Source: Massilia sp. KIM (GTDB taxonomy: Bacteria; Pseudomonadota; Gammaproteobacteria; Burkholderiales; Burkholderiaceae_D). From it: a stretch of 64,000 nt of DNA. The stretch spans positions 434,001 through 498,000 of the forward strand of contig NZ_MVAD01000002.1 of the NCBI RefSeq assembly GCF_002007115.1, in the 5' to 3' direction. Positions 26,266-35,257 of this stretch are shown piece after piece (position 1 is the stretch's first letter; every line of letters starts with the position of its first letter). The translations under genes were made by a program, and so were the position numbers. The notes beneath the pieces are model-generated. The model was not told the DNA's origin and did no database searches. It saw only the letters and a list, made by a program, of their open reading frames with translations.

Positions 26266-26739
26266 TTAGCCGATCACGAACAGAGGCTGGCCGAATTCGA
26301 CCGGCTGGCCGTTTTCCACGAGGATCTTGGTGACAACGCCGGAGACATCGGCGTCGATTTCATTCAGGAGCTTCATCGCTTCGATGATGCACAGGGTGTC
26401 GCCTTCCTTGATGCTCTGGCCGACTTCGACGAAGGCCGGGGCGCCCGGGGCGGACGAACGGTAGAAGGTGCCGACCATCGGCGACTTGACCACGTGGCCG
26501 GTCGGCTCGGCGGCGGGGGCCGGTGCGGCGGCTGCCGGGGCCGGCGCCGGTGCGGCGGCCTGGACGGCCGGAGCCGAGTATTGCTGCACGCCCTGGGGCG
26601 GCATCACCACCATTTGGTTCTGGGGAATGGCGGACGACTTGACGATGCGAACCTTGCTTTCGCCTTCGGTCACTTCCAGTTCAGCGATGTCCGATTCAGC
26701 GACCAGGTCGATCAAAGTCTTGAGTTTTCGTAGATCCAT
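26266..26739 (-). CDS. accB: Biotin carboxyl carrier protein of acetyl-CoA carboxylase
   Basis: The start is the ATG at 26739, with an AAGGGG site; an upstream in-frame ATG gives a non-conserved extension. The protein has 157 aa: an N-terminal helical region ([22 protein letters not shown]), an Ala/Pro hinge (~55-80) and the biotinyl domain with the biotinylated lysine in EAMKLLNEI (K123). The thumb segment is visible as [14 protein letters not shown]. It carries carboxybiotin between AccC and the AccAD carboxyltransferase. Confidence 0.97.
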   Translation of the reverse strand: MDLRKLKTLIDLVAESDIAELEVTEGESKVRIVKSSAIPQNQMVVMPPQGVQQYSAPAVQAAAPAPAPAAAAPAPAAEPTGHVVKSPMVGTFYRSSAPGAPAFVEVGQSIKEGDTLCIIEAMKLLNEIDADVSGVVTKILVENGQPVEFGQPLFVIG

Positions 26740-26833
26740 GTGAAACCCCTTGGAATTATTCGTTTTGAGAGAGCAGGCCGGCGGTGGTGGGAGCCGCGAC
26801 GCCGCTGTTACATGAAGTTGACGTAGATTAACG

Positions 26834-27265
26834 CTATTTAAGTACGAAGTCGATGGCAAACCGATATCCGTCAGGCCCCAATCCGCAGATCACGCCGCGT
26901 GCGATCGCGGACAGATAGGAATGGTGCCGGAAGGCTTCGCGTTGATGGATATTCGAGATATGCACCTCCACGAAGGGGATTGCCACCGCAGCCAACGCGT
27001 CGCGCAGAGCTACACTGGTATGGGTCAGGCCGCCAGGATTGATGACGATGGCGTCCACGCCTTCCTCGCGGGCGGCGTGGATCCTGTCGATCAGCGCTCC
27101 TTCATGGTTACTCTGGAAGCAGGCCAGTTCGGCGCCTGCCGCCTGGGCTTGCCGTACCGCCGCGCTCTCGATGTCGGCCAGCGTGGTCGCGCCGTACACC
27201 GCCGGCTCCCGGGTCCCCAATAAATTGAGGTTGGGGCCGTTGAGCAGCAGTAGCTTTTTCGCCAT
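26834..27265 (-). CDS. aroQ: 3-dehydroquinate dehydratase, type II
   Basis: The start is the ATG at 27265 ([16 protein letters not shown]), after a GGAG site. The protein has 143 aa, the type II length. Catalytic features are the flexible loop GTREPAVYG with its Tyr, the [15 protein letters not shown] block with the general-acid His, and [18 protein letters not shown]. It dehydrates 3-dehydroquinate in the shikimate pathway. aroE is in the same window on the opposite strand. It sits between tlpA and accB in the conserved Burkholderiales order. Confidence 0.97.
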   Translation of the reverse strand: MAKKLLLLNGPNLNLLGTREPAVYGATTLADIESAAVRQAQAAGAELACFQSNHEGALIDRIHAAREEGVDAIVINPGGLTHTSVALRDALAAVAIPFVEVHISNIHQREAFRHHSYLSAIARGVICGLGPDGYRFAIDFVLK

Positions 27266-27387
27266 GGTGAGGAGTCTAGATGCCCGAAAGTCAGGCATTG
27301 TGCCGCCAAGCTCGGCTATTGGCAAGCAGTAAAATTGCCGTTTGATGAAGGCATGTTGGCAGCAGTTAGAATCGTACGGTCGTTCGT

Positions 27388-27948
27388 TTAGCCGTCCAGT
27401 TTGGCGAGGTCGGCGCGCAATTCGTCGAACTTGAGCTTGCCCAGGTAGGTCTTGCGCACCTGGCCATCCGCGCCGATCAGCACCGTATACGGCAGGCCGC
27501 CGGCGCTATTGCCGAACTCGCGCGACAATTCCGTGCCGCCCATGCCGGCCACGTAAAGCGGATACGCGATCTTCAGTTTCGCGGCGAATTCGGCCATGTT
27601 CGAGGGCGAATCGATGCCGATCCCGATCACGTTGAAGCGCTTGCCGCCATCCTCGCCGGCCAGGGCCGACAGCTCCGGCATCTCCTGCACGCAGGGGGCG
27701 CACCAGGTGGCCCAGAAGTTCACCAGCAAGGGCTTGCCCTGCCACTTGGCCAGCGACTGGGGCTTGCCCTCGAGGTCGTTGAGCGACTGGGCGAACAGGT
27801 TGTTCACCGCCGTGTGCACCTTGCCGCCAGTCGGGGCGATCGCGGTGGTGATCGGGGGAGGGTCCTTCTTGTTCAGCGCCACCAGGGCGCCCATCACGCC
27901 GAAGGCTGCGGCAACGGCCGCATAGGCGGCCACGTGTTTCTTGTTCAT
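27388..27948 (-). CDS. TlpA/ResA-like thiol-disulfide oxidoreductase
   Basis: A 186-aa membrane-anchored thioredoxin-fold protein. One N-terminal helix (~7-25) anchors it in the inner membrane with the domain in the periplasm. The active site is W82-C83-A84-P85-C86 in [17 protein letters not shown], and the cis-Pro loop is in GGLPYTVLI. Such proteins reduce periplasmic disulfides, for example in cytochrome c maturation; the partner is not identifiable here. Its start overlaps the stop of the upstream unknown gene (ATGA). Confidence 0.94.
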   Translation of the reverse strand: MNKKHVAAYAAVAAAFGVMGALVALNKKDPPPITTAIAPTGGKVHTAVNNLFAQSLNDLEGKPQSLAKWQGKPLLVNFWATWCAPCVQEMPELSALAGEDGGKRFNVIGIGIDSPSNMAEFAAKLKIAYPLYVAGMGGTELSREFGNSAGGLPYTVLIGADGQVRKTYLGKLKFDELRADLAKLDG

Positions 27949-28592
27949 TCGTCCTGTTCCAGAGTCTCGTCGGTGCTCATGAGGGCGCGCAATCCGGCCG
28001 CGTCGACCCGCTGCAGGCGGCCGTCGGACCGGGGCTTGAGCGCCCCGCGCAGGTCGTGGAATTCGTAGAGTTCGGCGTGGACGTCGTCGTCGCCCCAGCG
28101 GAAGCTCACGGTCTCGACCGGCGCATGGCGCCCGCCCTTGAAATGCGGGGTTTCCGAGATCTCAATATTAACATTGCGGTTCAATAAGTATATTTCGACC
28201 TCCTTGGCGCTGTCGGCGAACAGCTGGAGGTGGATGGCGTCGTGCTCGCCCGCCGTGCCGTTGAGCACCGCGCCCGTGAGGTAGGGGCGGAACTCGGCCA
28301 AGGCTTCCATCACCTGCAAGGCGGTGCCGCGCAGGCCCGCCAAGCGCCGGCCGTGGCCGGGGCCGCCGAACAGCGCCAGGTACTTGCGCACCTCGCCCTC
28401 GAGCTGTATGTCGTCCGGCATCATGTTGGGCTTGGGCTCGTCGACGCCGAGCACCTGGCGCGCCGCCTTGCGCCTTGCCGTCGCGTAGTCGGCCCCATCC
28501 CGGGCAATCATGCGCGCAGCCGTGGCGGCGATCTCGGCGCGCAACTGGAGGAGATCGTTGTTCTGGGTCGGCATCATCATGGTCGGAATCAT
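27945..28592 (-). CDS. Conserved protein of unknown function, coupled to tlpA and divergent from mpl
   Basis: The protein has 215 aa with no signal peptide or membrane helix. I recognise no named domain. A central segment, GAVLNGTAGEHDAIHLQLFADSAKEVEIYLLNRNV, has the GS/GT-x-D-hydrophobic pattern of minimal nucleotidyltransferases, which is a hint only. Three nearby ATGs (28592, 28580, 28577) leave the start uncertain. It overlaps tlpA by ATGA and is divergent from mpl. In related Burkholderiales a protein like this occupies the same position beside mpl, so a role linked to peptidoglycan recycling is possible but unproven. Confidence 0.8.
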   Translation of the reverse strand: MIPTMMMPTQNNDLLQLRAEIAATAARMIARDGADYATARRKAARQVLGVDEPKPNMMPDDIQLEGEVRKYLALFGGPGHGRRLAGLRGTALQVMEALAEFRPYLTGAVLNGTAGEHDAIHLQLFADSAKEVEIYLLNRNVNIEISETPHFKGGRHAPVETVSFRWGDDDVHAELYEFHDLRGALKPRSDGRLQRVDAAGLRALMSTDETLEQDE

Positions 28593-28622
28593 ACTCCGAA
28601 CGGAAAATGACAGCGGCTCGGG

Positions 28623-28628
28623 TAGAAT
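28623..28628 (+). promoter_or_regulatory. Putative -10 of the mpl operon
   Basis: GGTAGAATCG lies 30 bp before the mpl ATG. TAGAAT matches the -10 consensus at 5 of 6 positions. The same GTAGAAT string precedes rfbB and lies at the tonB-like gene. No clear -35 is seen. Confidence 0.4.
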
Positions 28629-28657
28629 CGCGTATTCGCCATTTGGACATTACTGCC

Positions 28658-30025
28658 ATGCACATTCATATTCTCGGTATCTGCGGCACTTTCATGGGCG
28701 GCCTGGCGGTGCTGGCCAAGGAAGCCGGCCATCGCGTGACGGGCTGCGACGCCAACGTCTATCCTCCGATGAGTACCCAGCTGGAAGCCCAGGGGATCGA
28801 GCTGATCCAGGGCTACGGCCCGGAACAGGTCTCGCTCAACCCGGACCTCTATGTGATCGGCAATGTGATGACGCGCGGTAATCCGCTGATCGAGGAAATC
28901 CTGAACCGCGGCCTGCCGTACGTGTCGGGCCCGCAATGGATCGGCGAACACATTCTGCGCGACAAATGGGTGCTGGCCGTTGCCGGCACGCACGGCAAGA
29001 CCACCACCACCTCGATGCTGGCCTGGATCCTGGAAGACGCCGGCTACGCGCCCGGCTTCCTGATCGGCGGCGTGCCGATGAACTTCGGCGTCTCGGCCCG
29101 CCTGCACGGCGACAAACCCAGCGATTTCTTCGTCATCGAGGCCGACGAATACGACACCGCCTTTTTCGACAAGCGCAGCAAGTTCGTGCACTACCACGCC
29201 AAGACCGCGGTGCTGAACAACCTGGAATACGACCATGCCGACATCTTCCCCGACATCGGCGCGATCGAGACCCAGTTCCACCACCTGGTGCGCACCGTGC
29301 CGGGCGTGGGCCGCCTGATCGTCAACGGCGACGAAGCCTCGCTGGCGCGCGTGCTCAAGCGCGGCTGCTGGAGCGAGAAGGAAAGCTTCGGCGGCTCGGA
29401 AGGCGTGAACTGGAGCCTGGTCGAGCATCCGGGCGGCAGCTCATTCGACGTCCTCTTCAACGGGGACCTGCAAGGCACCGTGCACTGGGACCTGACCGGC
29501 AAGCACAACCGCTCGAACGCGATGGCGGCGATCGCCGCCGCGCGCCACGTCGGCGTGCCGACCACCCAGGCGATCGCCTCGCTGTCGCGCTTCCAGAGCG
29601 TCAAGCGGCGCATGGAAGTGCGCGGCGTGGTCAAGAACGTGACCGTGTACGACGACTTCGCCCACCATCCGACCGCGATCGCCACCACCGTGGGCGGCCT
29701 GCGCCAGAAGATCGGCACCAGCGGGCGCATCCTGGCGGTGCTGGAGCCGCGCTCGAACACCATGAAGCTGGGCGCGATGAAGGATGCGCTGCCGGGCAGC
29801 CTGAAGGACGCCGACCTGGTGTTCGGCTTCGGCAGCCAGCAGGCGCTGGGCTGGTCGCTGGCCGACGCCCTCAAGCCGCTGGGCGGCATCGCCCATTCCT
29901 TCGACCAGCTCGACTACCTGGTGCAGGCGGTGGTGCAGTCGGCCCAGCCGGGCGACCACATCCTCGTCATGAGCAATGGCGGCTTCGGCGGCGTGCACCA
30001 GAAAATCCTCGACGCGCTGGCATGA
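28658..30025 (+). CDS. mpl: UDP-N-acetylmuramate:L-alanyl-gamma-D-glutamyl-meso-diaminopimelate ligase
   Basis: The start is the ATG at 28658 (MHIHILGICGTFMGGLAVLA), giving 455 aa. The Mur-ligase architecture is clear: an N-terminal UDP-binding Rossmann domain, the central ATP loop GTHGKTTTTSM, the Mg/ATP residues in EADEYDTAFFDKRSKFVHY, and the C-terminal domain with VYDDFAHHPTAI. The GTFMGG opening and length distinguish Mpl from MurC. It attaches recycled murein tripeptide to UDP-MurNAc in the cytoplasm. Its stop overlaps the start of the next gene. Confidence 0.95.
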   Translation: MHIHILGICGTFMGGLAVLAKEAGHRVTGCDANVYPPMSTQLEAQGIELIQGYGPEQVSLNPDLYVIGNVMTRGNPLIEEILNRGLPYVSGPQWIGEHILRDKWVLAVAGTHGKTTTTSMLAWILEDAGYAPGFLIGGVPMNFGVSARLHGDKPSDFFVIEADEYDTAFFDKRSKFVHYHAKTAVLNNLEYDHADIFPDIGAIETQFHHLVRTVPGVGRLIVNGDEASLARVLKRGCWSEKESFGGSEGVNWSLVEHPGGSSFDVLFNGDLQGTVHWDLTGKHNRSNAMAAIAAARHVGVPTTQAIASLSRFQSVKRRMEVRGVVKNVTVYDDFAHHPTAIATTVGGLRQKIGTSGRILAVLEPRSNTMKLGAMKDALPGSLKDADLVFGFGSQQALGWSLADALKPLGGIAHSFDQLDYLVQAVVQSAQPGDHILVMSNGGFGGVHQKILDALA

Positions 30026-30609
30026 TCCTGTATCTCCACGGTTTCCGTTCCTCGCCCCGTTCCTTCAAGGCGAGGGTGGTGCAACGCCGCCTGGAAGAGC
30101 TGGGGCGCGCCCAGGAACTCATCTGCCCGCAGCTGCCGGCCTCGCCCAGGGAGGCGATGGCCCTGGCCCTGCTGCTGGCCGAGCGCCATGCGCCCGGGGA
30201 CCTGGCCATCGTCGGCTCCTCGCTGGGCGGCTTCTACGCCACCTGGCTGGCCGAGCGCCTCGGGGTGCCGGCGGTCGTGATCAACCCCTCGGTCGATCCG
30301 CTCAAGAACCTGGAACAGCACGTGGGCGTGACCACGGCCTGGCATTCCGACGAGCCTTTCGAATTCAAGCGCGACTACATCGCCGAGCTGGCGGAGCTGC
30401 GCGTGGCGCGTATCACGCGCCCGGAGCGCTACTTCCTGCTGGCCGCGACCGGCGACGAAGTGCTGGATTACCGCGACATGGTCGCCCACTATGCCGGCGC
30501 GCGCCAGCACGTGATCGAGGGCAGCGACCATGCGATCTCGGAATTCCCGCAATATGTGGACGAGGTGCTCGGCTTCTGCGGCATTCCCGAACTGGGCGCG
30601 GCGCAGTGA
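30022..30609 (+). CDS. YqiA/YcfP-like alpha/beta-hydrolase (esterase)
   Basis: A 195-aa small alpha/beta-hydrolase. LYLHGFRSSPRSFKA gives the oxyanion HG turn, the nucleophile Ser is in GSSLGGFYATWLA, an acid residue is in ATGDEVLDY and the catalytic His is in GSDHAISEF. This is the UPF0227 pattern seen in E. coli YqiA, an esterase with short-chain acyl-ester activity. The ATG overlaps the mpl stop (ATGA), and the next start overlaps its own stop, so three genes are translationally chained. Confidence 0.92.
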   Translation: MILYLHGFRSSPRSFKARVVQRRLEELGRAQELICPQLPASPREAMALALLLAERHAPGDLAIVGSSLGGFYATWLAERLGVPAVVINPSVDPLKNLEQHVGVTTAWHSDEPFEFKRDYIAELAELRVARITRPERYFLLAATGDEVLDYRDMVAHYAGARQHVIEGSDHAISEFPQYVDEVLGFCGIPELGAAQ

Positions 30610-31187
30610 GGGCCGGTTCGCTGCGCCTGGCGGCCTGGCGGCCGCACGCCCGCGCCGTGCGCGCGCCGTGGAAGATGGAAGACTGGCTGACCACGCCCGG
30701 CTCGCTGACCGCGCGCCTGGTCGCGCACAGCGCGCGCTTCCGGGTGCGCCGCCTGCACCAGCAGGTCGGCCTGTGCCTGGCGGACGAGGCGCGCGCGATC
30801 GGCCTGCCGCGCCCCGAGCGCGTGTGGGAGCGCGAGGTGCTGCTCGAGTGCGACGGCCGCCCGGTGGTGTTCGGCCACACGGTGGTGCCGATGCGCTGCA
30901 GCGCCAGCGACTGGCCGCTGTTTTCGGCGCTGGGCGAGCGTTCGCTCGGCACCACCCTGTTCTACGACCCGCTGGTGCGGCGCGGGCAGCTGGAATTCGC
31001 GCGCCTGCGCGCGGGCCATCCGCTGGTCGAGCGCGTGCGCGCGGCGACGGGGGAATCGAAAGAGACTGTTTACTATGCGCGGCGCTGCGTCTATCGCCGC
31101 CGTCAAGGACTGCTGCTGGTCACCGAGGTATTCTTGCCCGAGGTGCTGGACCTGGCGCCGTCCGCAACACTGAAGAACACGAAATAA
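30606..31187 (+). CDS. ubiC: Chorismate lyase
   Basis: About 193 aa if the GTG at 30606 is the start; it overlaps the hydrolase stop (GTGA). An internal ATG at 30675 would shorten it by 23 residues. Family features are WLTTPGSLTARL near the N-terminus, VWEREVLLECDGRPVVFGHTVVP in the middle and LGTTLFYDPLVRRGQLEFARL with the catalytic Glu/Arg region. It converts chorismate to 4-hydroxybenzoate and pyruvate, the first step of ubiquinone synthesis. No ubiA is adjacent. Confidence 0.93.
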   Translation: MRAGSLRLAAWRPHARAVRAPWKMEDWLTTPGSLTARLVAHSARFRVRRLHQQVGLCLADEARAIGLPRPERVWEREVLLECDGRPVVFGHTVVPMRCSASDWPLFSALGERSLGTTLFYDPLVRRGQLEFARLRAGHPLVERVRAATGESKETVYYARRCVYRRRQGLLLVTEVFLPEVLDLAPSATLKNTK

Positions 31188-31188
31188 C

Positions 31189-33237
31189 ATGAATCTATTC
31201 TTTGAAGAGTCGGGCGATTTCAAGGCCGGCGCCGTGCTGTCGACGGCGGGCGAGGCCCACCAGGTCGAGCTCCCGAGCGGCAAGCGCACCAAGGTCAAGT
31301 CCAAGGACGTGCTGCTGCAGTTCGACAAACCCGAGCCGGAGGCCCTGATGGAAGCCGCCCGCGGCATCGCCGCCGAGGTCGACCTCGACTTCCTGTGGGA
31401 AGTCGCGGGCCAGGAGGAATTCGGCTTCGCCGAGCTGGGCGCCGAATATTTCGGCCACGCCCCGCTGCCGGCGGAAGCGGCCGGCCTGGTGCTGGCCCTG
31501 CACGGCGCGCCCATCTACTTCTACAAGAAGGGCCGCGGGCGCTACAAGGCCGCGCCCGAGCAGTCGCTGAAGGCGGCACTGGCCGGCATCGAAAAGAAGA
31601 AGCAGCAGGGCATCATCCAGGCCGCCTACGTCGAGGAACTCAAGGGCGGCAAGCTGCCGCAGGCGATGCAGTCCATCGTGCACCAGCTGCTGTTCAAGCC
31701 GGACAAGAACACCATCGAATACAAGGCCCTGGAAGCGGCGGCCGACGAGATGCAGACCACGGCCCAGCGCCTGATGCTGGCCAACGGCGGCCTGGCCTCG
31801 CCCAAGGAGCTGCACATGGCGCGCTTCCTGTTCGAGCACTTCCCGCGCGGGGCCGGTTTCCCGGCCGTCGAGCTGCCGAAGGCGCCGGCCGACCTGCCGC
31901 TGGCCGAGGTCGCCGCCTTCTCGATCGACGACGTGACCACCACCGAGATCGACGACGCCTTCTCAGTGGTCCGGCTCGAGGACGGGACCGTGCGCGTGGG
32001 CATCCACATCGCCGCGCCCGGCCTGGGCATCCGCCCGGACGACGCCATCGACAAGATCGCGCGCGCCCGCATGTCGACCGTCTACATGCCGGGCGATAAG
32101 ATCACCATGCTGCCGGACGAGGTGGTCAACGCCTTCACCCTGGCCGAAGGCAAGGACTGCCCGGCGCTGTCGCTGTACGCGGTGCTCGATCCGCAGGACT
32201 GGAGCGTCAAGTCGACCGTCACCCGCGCCGAGCGCGTGCCGATCAGGAGCAACCTGCGCCACAACGACCTCGACGACGTGGTCAACGAGGACACCCTGAA
32301 CAGCGGCGCCGGCGACTATCCGCACAAGGAGGAGCTGGGCTTCCTGTGGCAGTGGGCGCTGCAGCTCGAAGCGGGCCGCATGAAGAAGCGCGAAGCCTTC
32401 GGCCTCAAGCCGGAACAGGCCAACCGGGTCGACTTCAACTTCTACGTCGAAGACGACGTGGTCACCATTGTGCGCCGCAAGCGCGGCGCGCCGCTGGACA
32501 AGATCGTGGCCGAGCTGATGATCTTCGCCAACAGCACCTGGGGCAAGCTGCTGCACGACTCGGGCGTGCCGGGCATCTACCGCTCGCAGACCCCGGGCGC
32601 CGGCGGCTGGGCCGCCAAGATGCAGGTGCGCATGGTGACCCACGCCGCGCCCCACCAGGGTCTGGGCGTGGATCAGTACGCGTGGAGCACCTCGCCGCTG
32701 CGCCGCTACACCGACCTGGTGAACCAGTGGCAGATCCTGGCCTGCGCCGAGCATGGCGTGACCGCGCCCCTGGTCGCGCCCTTCAAGCACCGCGACGCGA
32801 CCCTGTTCTCGATCGTCTCGGCCTTCGACGCCGCCTACTCGGCCTACAACGACTTCCAGCAGAACATGGAGCGTTACTGGTGCCTGCGCTGGCTGGGCCA
32901 GCAGAATGCGCGCCAGGTCGACGCCGTGGTGCTGAAGGACGAGATCGTGCGCCTGGTCGAGATACCGCTGGTGGCCCGCCTGGCCGGCATGCCCCAGGTG
33001 GCGCGCGGGGCGGCGGTCAAGCTGGACATCCTGCGCTGGGACGAGGTCGACCTGAGCCTCGAAGCGCGCCTGCTGGAAGTGGCGAGCGCGGCGCCGGACG
33101 TCGAGCTGGCGCTGGAAGAGGAAGAAGAGAACGAGTCCGGCGCGGCGGAGGCGGCCGAAGTGGCCGAGGCCGAAGGGTCGGTGACGGCGGTGGATACGGG
33201 GGGGGAGCAGCAGCCGTCGCCGGCGTCGGCGCAATAG
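31189..33237 (+). CDS. RNB-domain exoribonuclease (RNase II/R superfamily)
   Basis: The 682-aa protein carries the RNB catalytic domain, with the acidic metal site in FSIDDVTTTEIDDAFSV and a HIAAPG segment. Further on are GVPGIYRSQTPG and the conserved WSTSPLRRYTDLVNQWQI block. The N-terminal region before ~270 lacks an obvious cold-shock signature, and the C-terminus ends in an acidic EEEENES tail instead of a Lys-rich one. It is therefore a divergent RNase II-like enzyme rather than typical rnr or rnb. It degrades single-stranded RNA 3' to 5'. It begins one base after the ubiC stop. Confidence 0.92.
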   Translation: MNLFFEESGDFKAGAVLSTAGEAHQVELPSGKRTKVKSKDVLLQFDKPEPEALMEAARGIAAEVDLDFLWEVAGQEEFGFAELGAEYFGHAPLPAEAAGLVLALHGAPIYFYKKGRGRYKAAPEQSLKAALAGIEKKKQQGIIQAAYVEELKGGKLPQAMQSIVHQLLFKPDKNTIEYKALEAAADEMQTTAQRLMLANGGLASPKELHMARFLFEHFPRGAGFPAVELPKAPADLPLAEVAAFSIDDVTTTEIDDAFSVVRLEDGTVRVGIHIAAPGLGIRPDDAIDKIARARMSTVYMPGDKITMLPDEVVNAFTLAEGKDCPALSLYAVLDPQDWSVKSTVTRAERVPIRSNLRHNDLDDVVNEDTLNSGAGDYPHKEELGFLWQWALQLEAGRMKKREAFGLKPEQANRVDFNFYVEDDVVTIVRRKRGAPLDKIVAELMIFANSTWGKLLHDSGVPGIYRSQTPGAGGWAAKMQVRMVTHAAPHQGLGVDQYAWSTSPLRRYTDLVNQWQILACAEHGVTAPLVAPFKHRDATLFSIVSAFDAAYSAYNDFQQNMERYWCLRWLGQQNARQVDAVVLKDEIVRLVEIPLVARLAGMPQVARGAAVKLDILRWDEVDLSLEARLLEVASAAPDVELALEEEEENESGAAEAAEVAEAEGSVTAVDTGGEQQPSPASAQ

Positions 33238-33266
33238 ATTTCCGCTGCGCGGAAATAGGGGGGCTT

Positions 33267-33404
33267 AACTTGGGTCCCCGCCTTCGCGGGGACGACGTGC
33301 AAGAGGCGCGTGTCGCGTTGAAGACATCGTCCAGTACGCGGCTCATGAACGTCGTACGCGCCACTGGCGCCTGCGACTCCCTGCGGAGGCTGGGGACCCA
33401 AGTT
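33267..33404. repeat. REP-like pair, full A copy plus degenerate B copy
   Basis: Orientation A at 33267-33298 uses the GGGTCCCCGCC variant, with C in place of T inside the stem. A degenerate orientation-B copy at 33373-33404 ends GGGGACCCAAGTT. The gap is 74 bp. It lies between the ribonuclease gene and the TonB-like gene, both on the plus strand. Confidence 0.8.
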
Positions 33405-33512
33405 CCCCTGCACACCGGCAGCCTTGAACCGCAGCGATAAACGTTATCGAACTCACCACGCTTTGTTGCACCCGAACATCCCCCCTCCCTGAGCGCCGGT
33501 GGGCGCGGTAGA

Positions 33513-34445
33513 ATGGCTGAATTCCCTGATTCAACATCCCTCCCGGCCACCCTGCAGCGCGTGAAGTATTCCCGACAAAACCGCCCCCTGATCATCGCCT
33601 TGGCCGTCTCCGTGCTCGCCCACGCGGCGCTGCTCGCGGTGCGTTTCGCCGCGCCCGACGTCCTGCGCCAGCAGCCGGCCGACCCGGGGCTGGAGGTGGT
33701 GCTGGTCAATGCCAAGCACGCCAACGCGCCGGCCAAGGCAGACGCCCTGGCCCAGGCCAACCTCGACGGCGGCGGCACCGCCGCCAGCGGCCGCGCGAAA
33801 TCCCCGCTGCCCGACCTGCGCAAGGTCGAGGATGGCGACAGCATCAAGGCCCTGCAGCGCCGCATCGCCGAACTCGAACAGCGCCAGCAGGACGTCCTGA
33901 GCCGCGTGCGCCGCTCGGAATTCACCGCCCCGCCGGTCACCGAGAAGGACAAGCCCGACCCCAGCCGCACCGGCGCCGACAACCTCGAATCGCAGCGCGC
34001 CATCTCGCGCACCGCCGCCGAGATCTTCGAGCGCATCGAAGAAGAGAACCGCCGCCCCAAGCGCACCCAGATCACCCCCAGCACGCGCCAGGTCGGCTAC
34101 GCGCTGTACTACAAGTCCATGCAGAAGCGGATCGAGGAGATCGGCACCCTCAGCTTCCCCCAGCACAACGGGCGCAAGCTGTACGGCGAACTGGTGGTCT
34201 ACATCCCGGTGTTCCAGGACGGGACCATCTACCTGAAGGACGGCGGCCCGCGCGTGGAACGCAGCTCGGGCAACCCGGCCCTGGACAAGGCGGCTCTGGA
34301 CATCGTGCGCCGCGCCGCGCCCTTCGGCGCCTTCCCGGCCAACATGCGCAGCCGCGGCAAGGACGATCTGTGGGAAGTGGTGACGCGCTTCCGTTTCACC
34401 CGCGAGGAAAAGATGCAGGCAGAGCTCGGTGGAGGCGGCGCATGA
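33513..34445 (+). CDS. TonB-like energy transducer protein
   Basis: Up to 310 aa. A membrane helix ([20 protein letters not shown], ~25-45) anchors it in the inner membrane. A charged, coiled-coil-prone periplasmic linker ([20 protein letters not shown]) follows, and the C-terminal TonB-type domain (~195-300) contains [18 protein letters not shown] and the [25 protein letters not shown] block. It probably transmits proton-motive force to an outer-membrane receptor; no exbB or exbD is adjacent. The ATG at 33513 lies inside a TAGAAT -10-like hexamer, so the GTG at 33564 may be the true start. Its stop overlaps aroE. Confidence 0.85.
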   Translation: MAEFPDSTSLPATLQRVKYSRQNRPLIIALAVSVLAHAALLAVRFAAPDVLRQQPADPGLEVVLVNAKHANAPAKADALAQANLDGGGTAASGRAKSPLPDLRKVEDGDSIKALQRRIAELEQRQQDVLSRVRRSEFTAPPVTEKDKPDPSRTGADNLESQRAISRTAAEIFERIEEENRRPKRTQITPSTRQVGYALYYKSMQKRIEEIGTLSFPQHNGRKLYGELVVYIPVFQDGTIYLKDGGPRVERSSGNPALDKAALDIVRRAAPFGAFPANMRSRGKDDLWEVVTRFRFTREEKMQAELGGGGA

Positions 34446-35257
34446 GCGACCGTTATTGCGTGATCGGCAACCCGATCGCCCACAGCAAATCGCCCCAGAT
34501 CCATGCCGCCTTCGCCGCCGCCACCGGCCAGGACCTGCGCTACGAGCGCTGCCTGGCGCCGCTCGACGGCTTCGCGGCCACCGTGCGCGAGCTGGTGGCC
34601 CAGGGCTACCGGGGCGCCAACGTCACCGTGCCCTTCAAGCTGGAAGCCTTCCGTCTCGCCACCCGCCTGTCGGAACGCGCGCGCGCGGCCGGCGCAGTCA
34701 ACACCCTGAAGTTCGACGGCGACGGGATCTATGGCGACAACACCGACGGCCCCGGCCTGGTGGCCGACATCGTGCGCAACGCCGGTGTGCCGCTGGCCGG
34801 CAAGCGCATCCTGCTGCTGGGCGCGGGCGGGGCGGCGCGCGGCGCCATGCTGCCGCTGCTGGAGCAGGGCCCGCGCCAGCTGGTGGTGGCCAATCGCACC
34901 CTGGCCACGGCCGAGGCGCTGGTGGGCGAGTTCGGCCAGTACGCCGGGCGCCTCGCGGTGAGCGGCTTCGCCGCCCTGGAAGGCGGCTTCGACGTGGCGA
35001 TCAACGCCACCTCGGCCAGCCTGTCGTCCGAGCTTCCGCCGCTGCCGCCCGCGATTTTCGGCCCGGGCTGCCTGGCTTTGGATATGATGTACGGCAATAA
35101 ACCAACCGTGTACATGGAATTCGCCGCCCGCCACGGCGCCAGCGTGCGCGACGGCCTCGGCATGCTGGTGGAGCAGGCCGCCGAGGCCTTCGCCCTGTGG
35201 CGTGGCGTGCGGCCCGACACCAACGAGGTGCTGACATCGATGCGACGTTCGACGTAA
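34442..35257 (+). CDS. aroE: Shikimate dehydrogenase (NADP+)
   Basis: The start is the ATG at 34442, overlapping the stop of the TonB-like gene (ATGA). The protein has 271 aa. Substrate-binding SKS is in [15 protein letters not shown], the catalytic Lys is in [11 protein letters not shown] and the Asp in NTDGPGLV. The NADP Rossmann loop is [12 protein letters not shown], with NRT as the NADP-selecting motif. It reduces 3-dehydroshikimate to shikimate. Its TAA shares a base with the mtgA ATG (TAATG). Confidence 0.97.
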   Translation: MSDRYCVIGNPIAHSKSPQIHAAFAAATGQDLRYERCLAPLDGFAATVRELVAQGYRGANVTVPFKLEAFRLATRLSERARAAGAVNTLKFDGDGIYGDNTDGPGLVADIVRNAGVPLAGKRILLLGAGGAARGAMLPLLEQGPRQLVVANRTLATAEALVGEFGQYAGRLAVSGFAALEGGFDVAINATSASLSSELPPLPPAIFGPGCLALDMMYGNKPTVYMEFAARHGASVRDGLGMLVEQAAEAFALWRGVRPDTNEVLTSMRRST

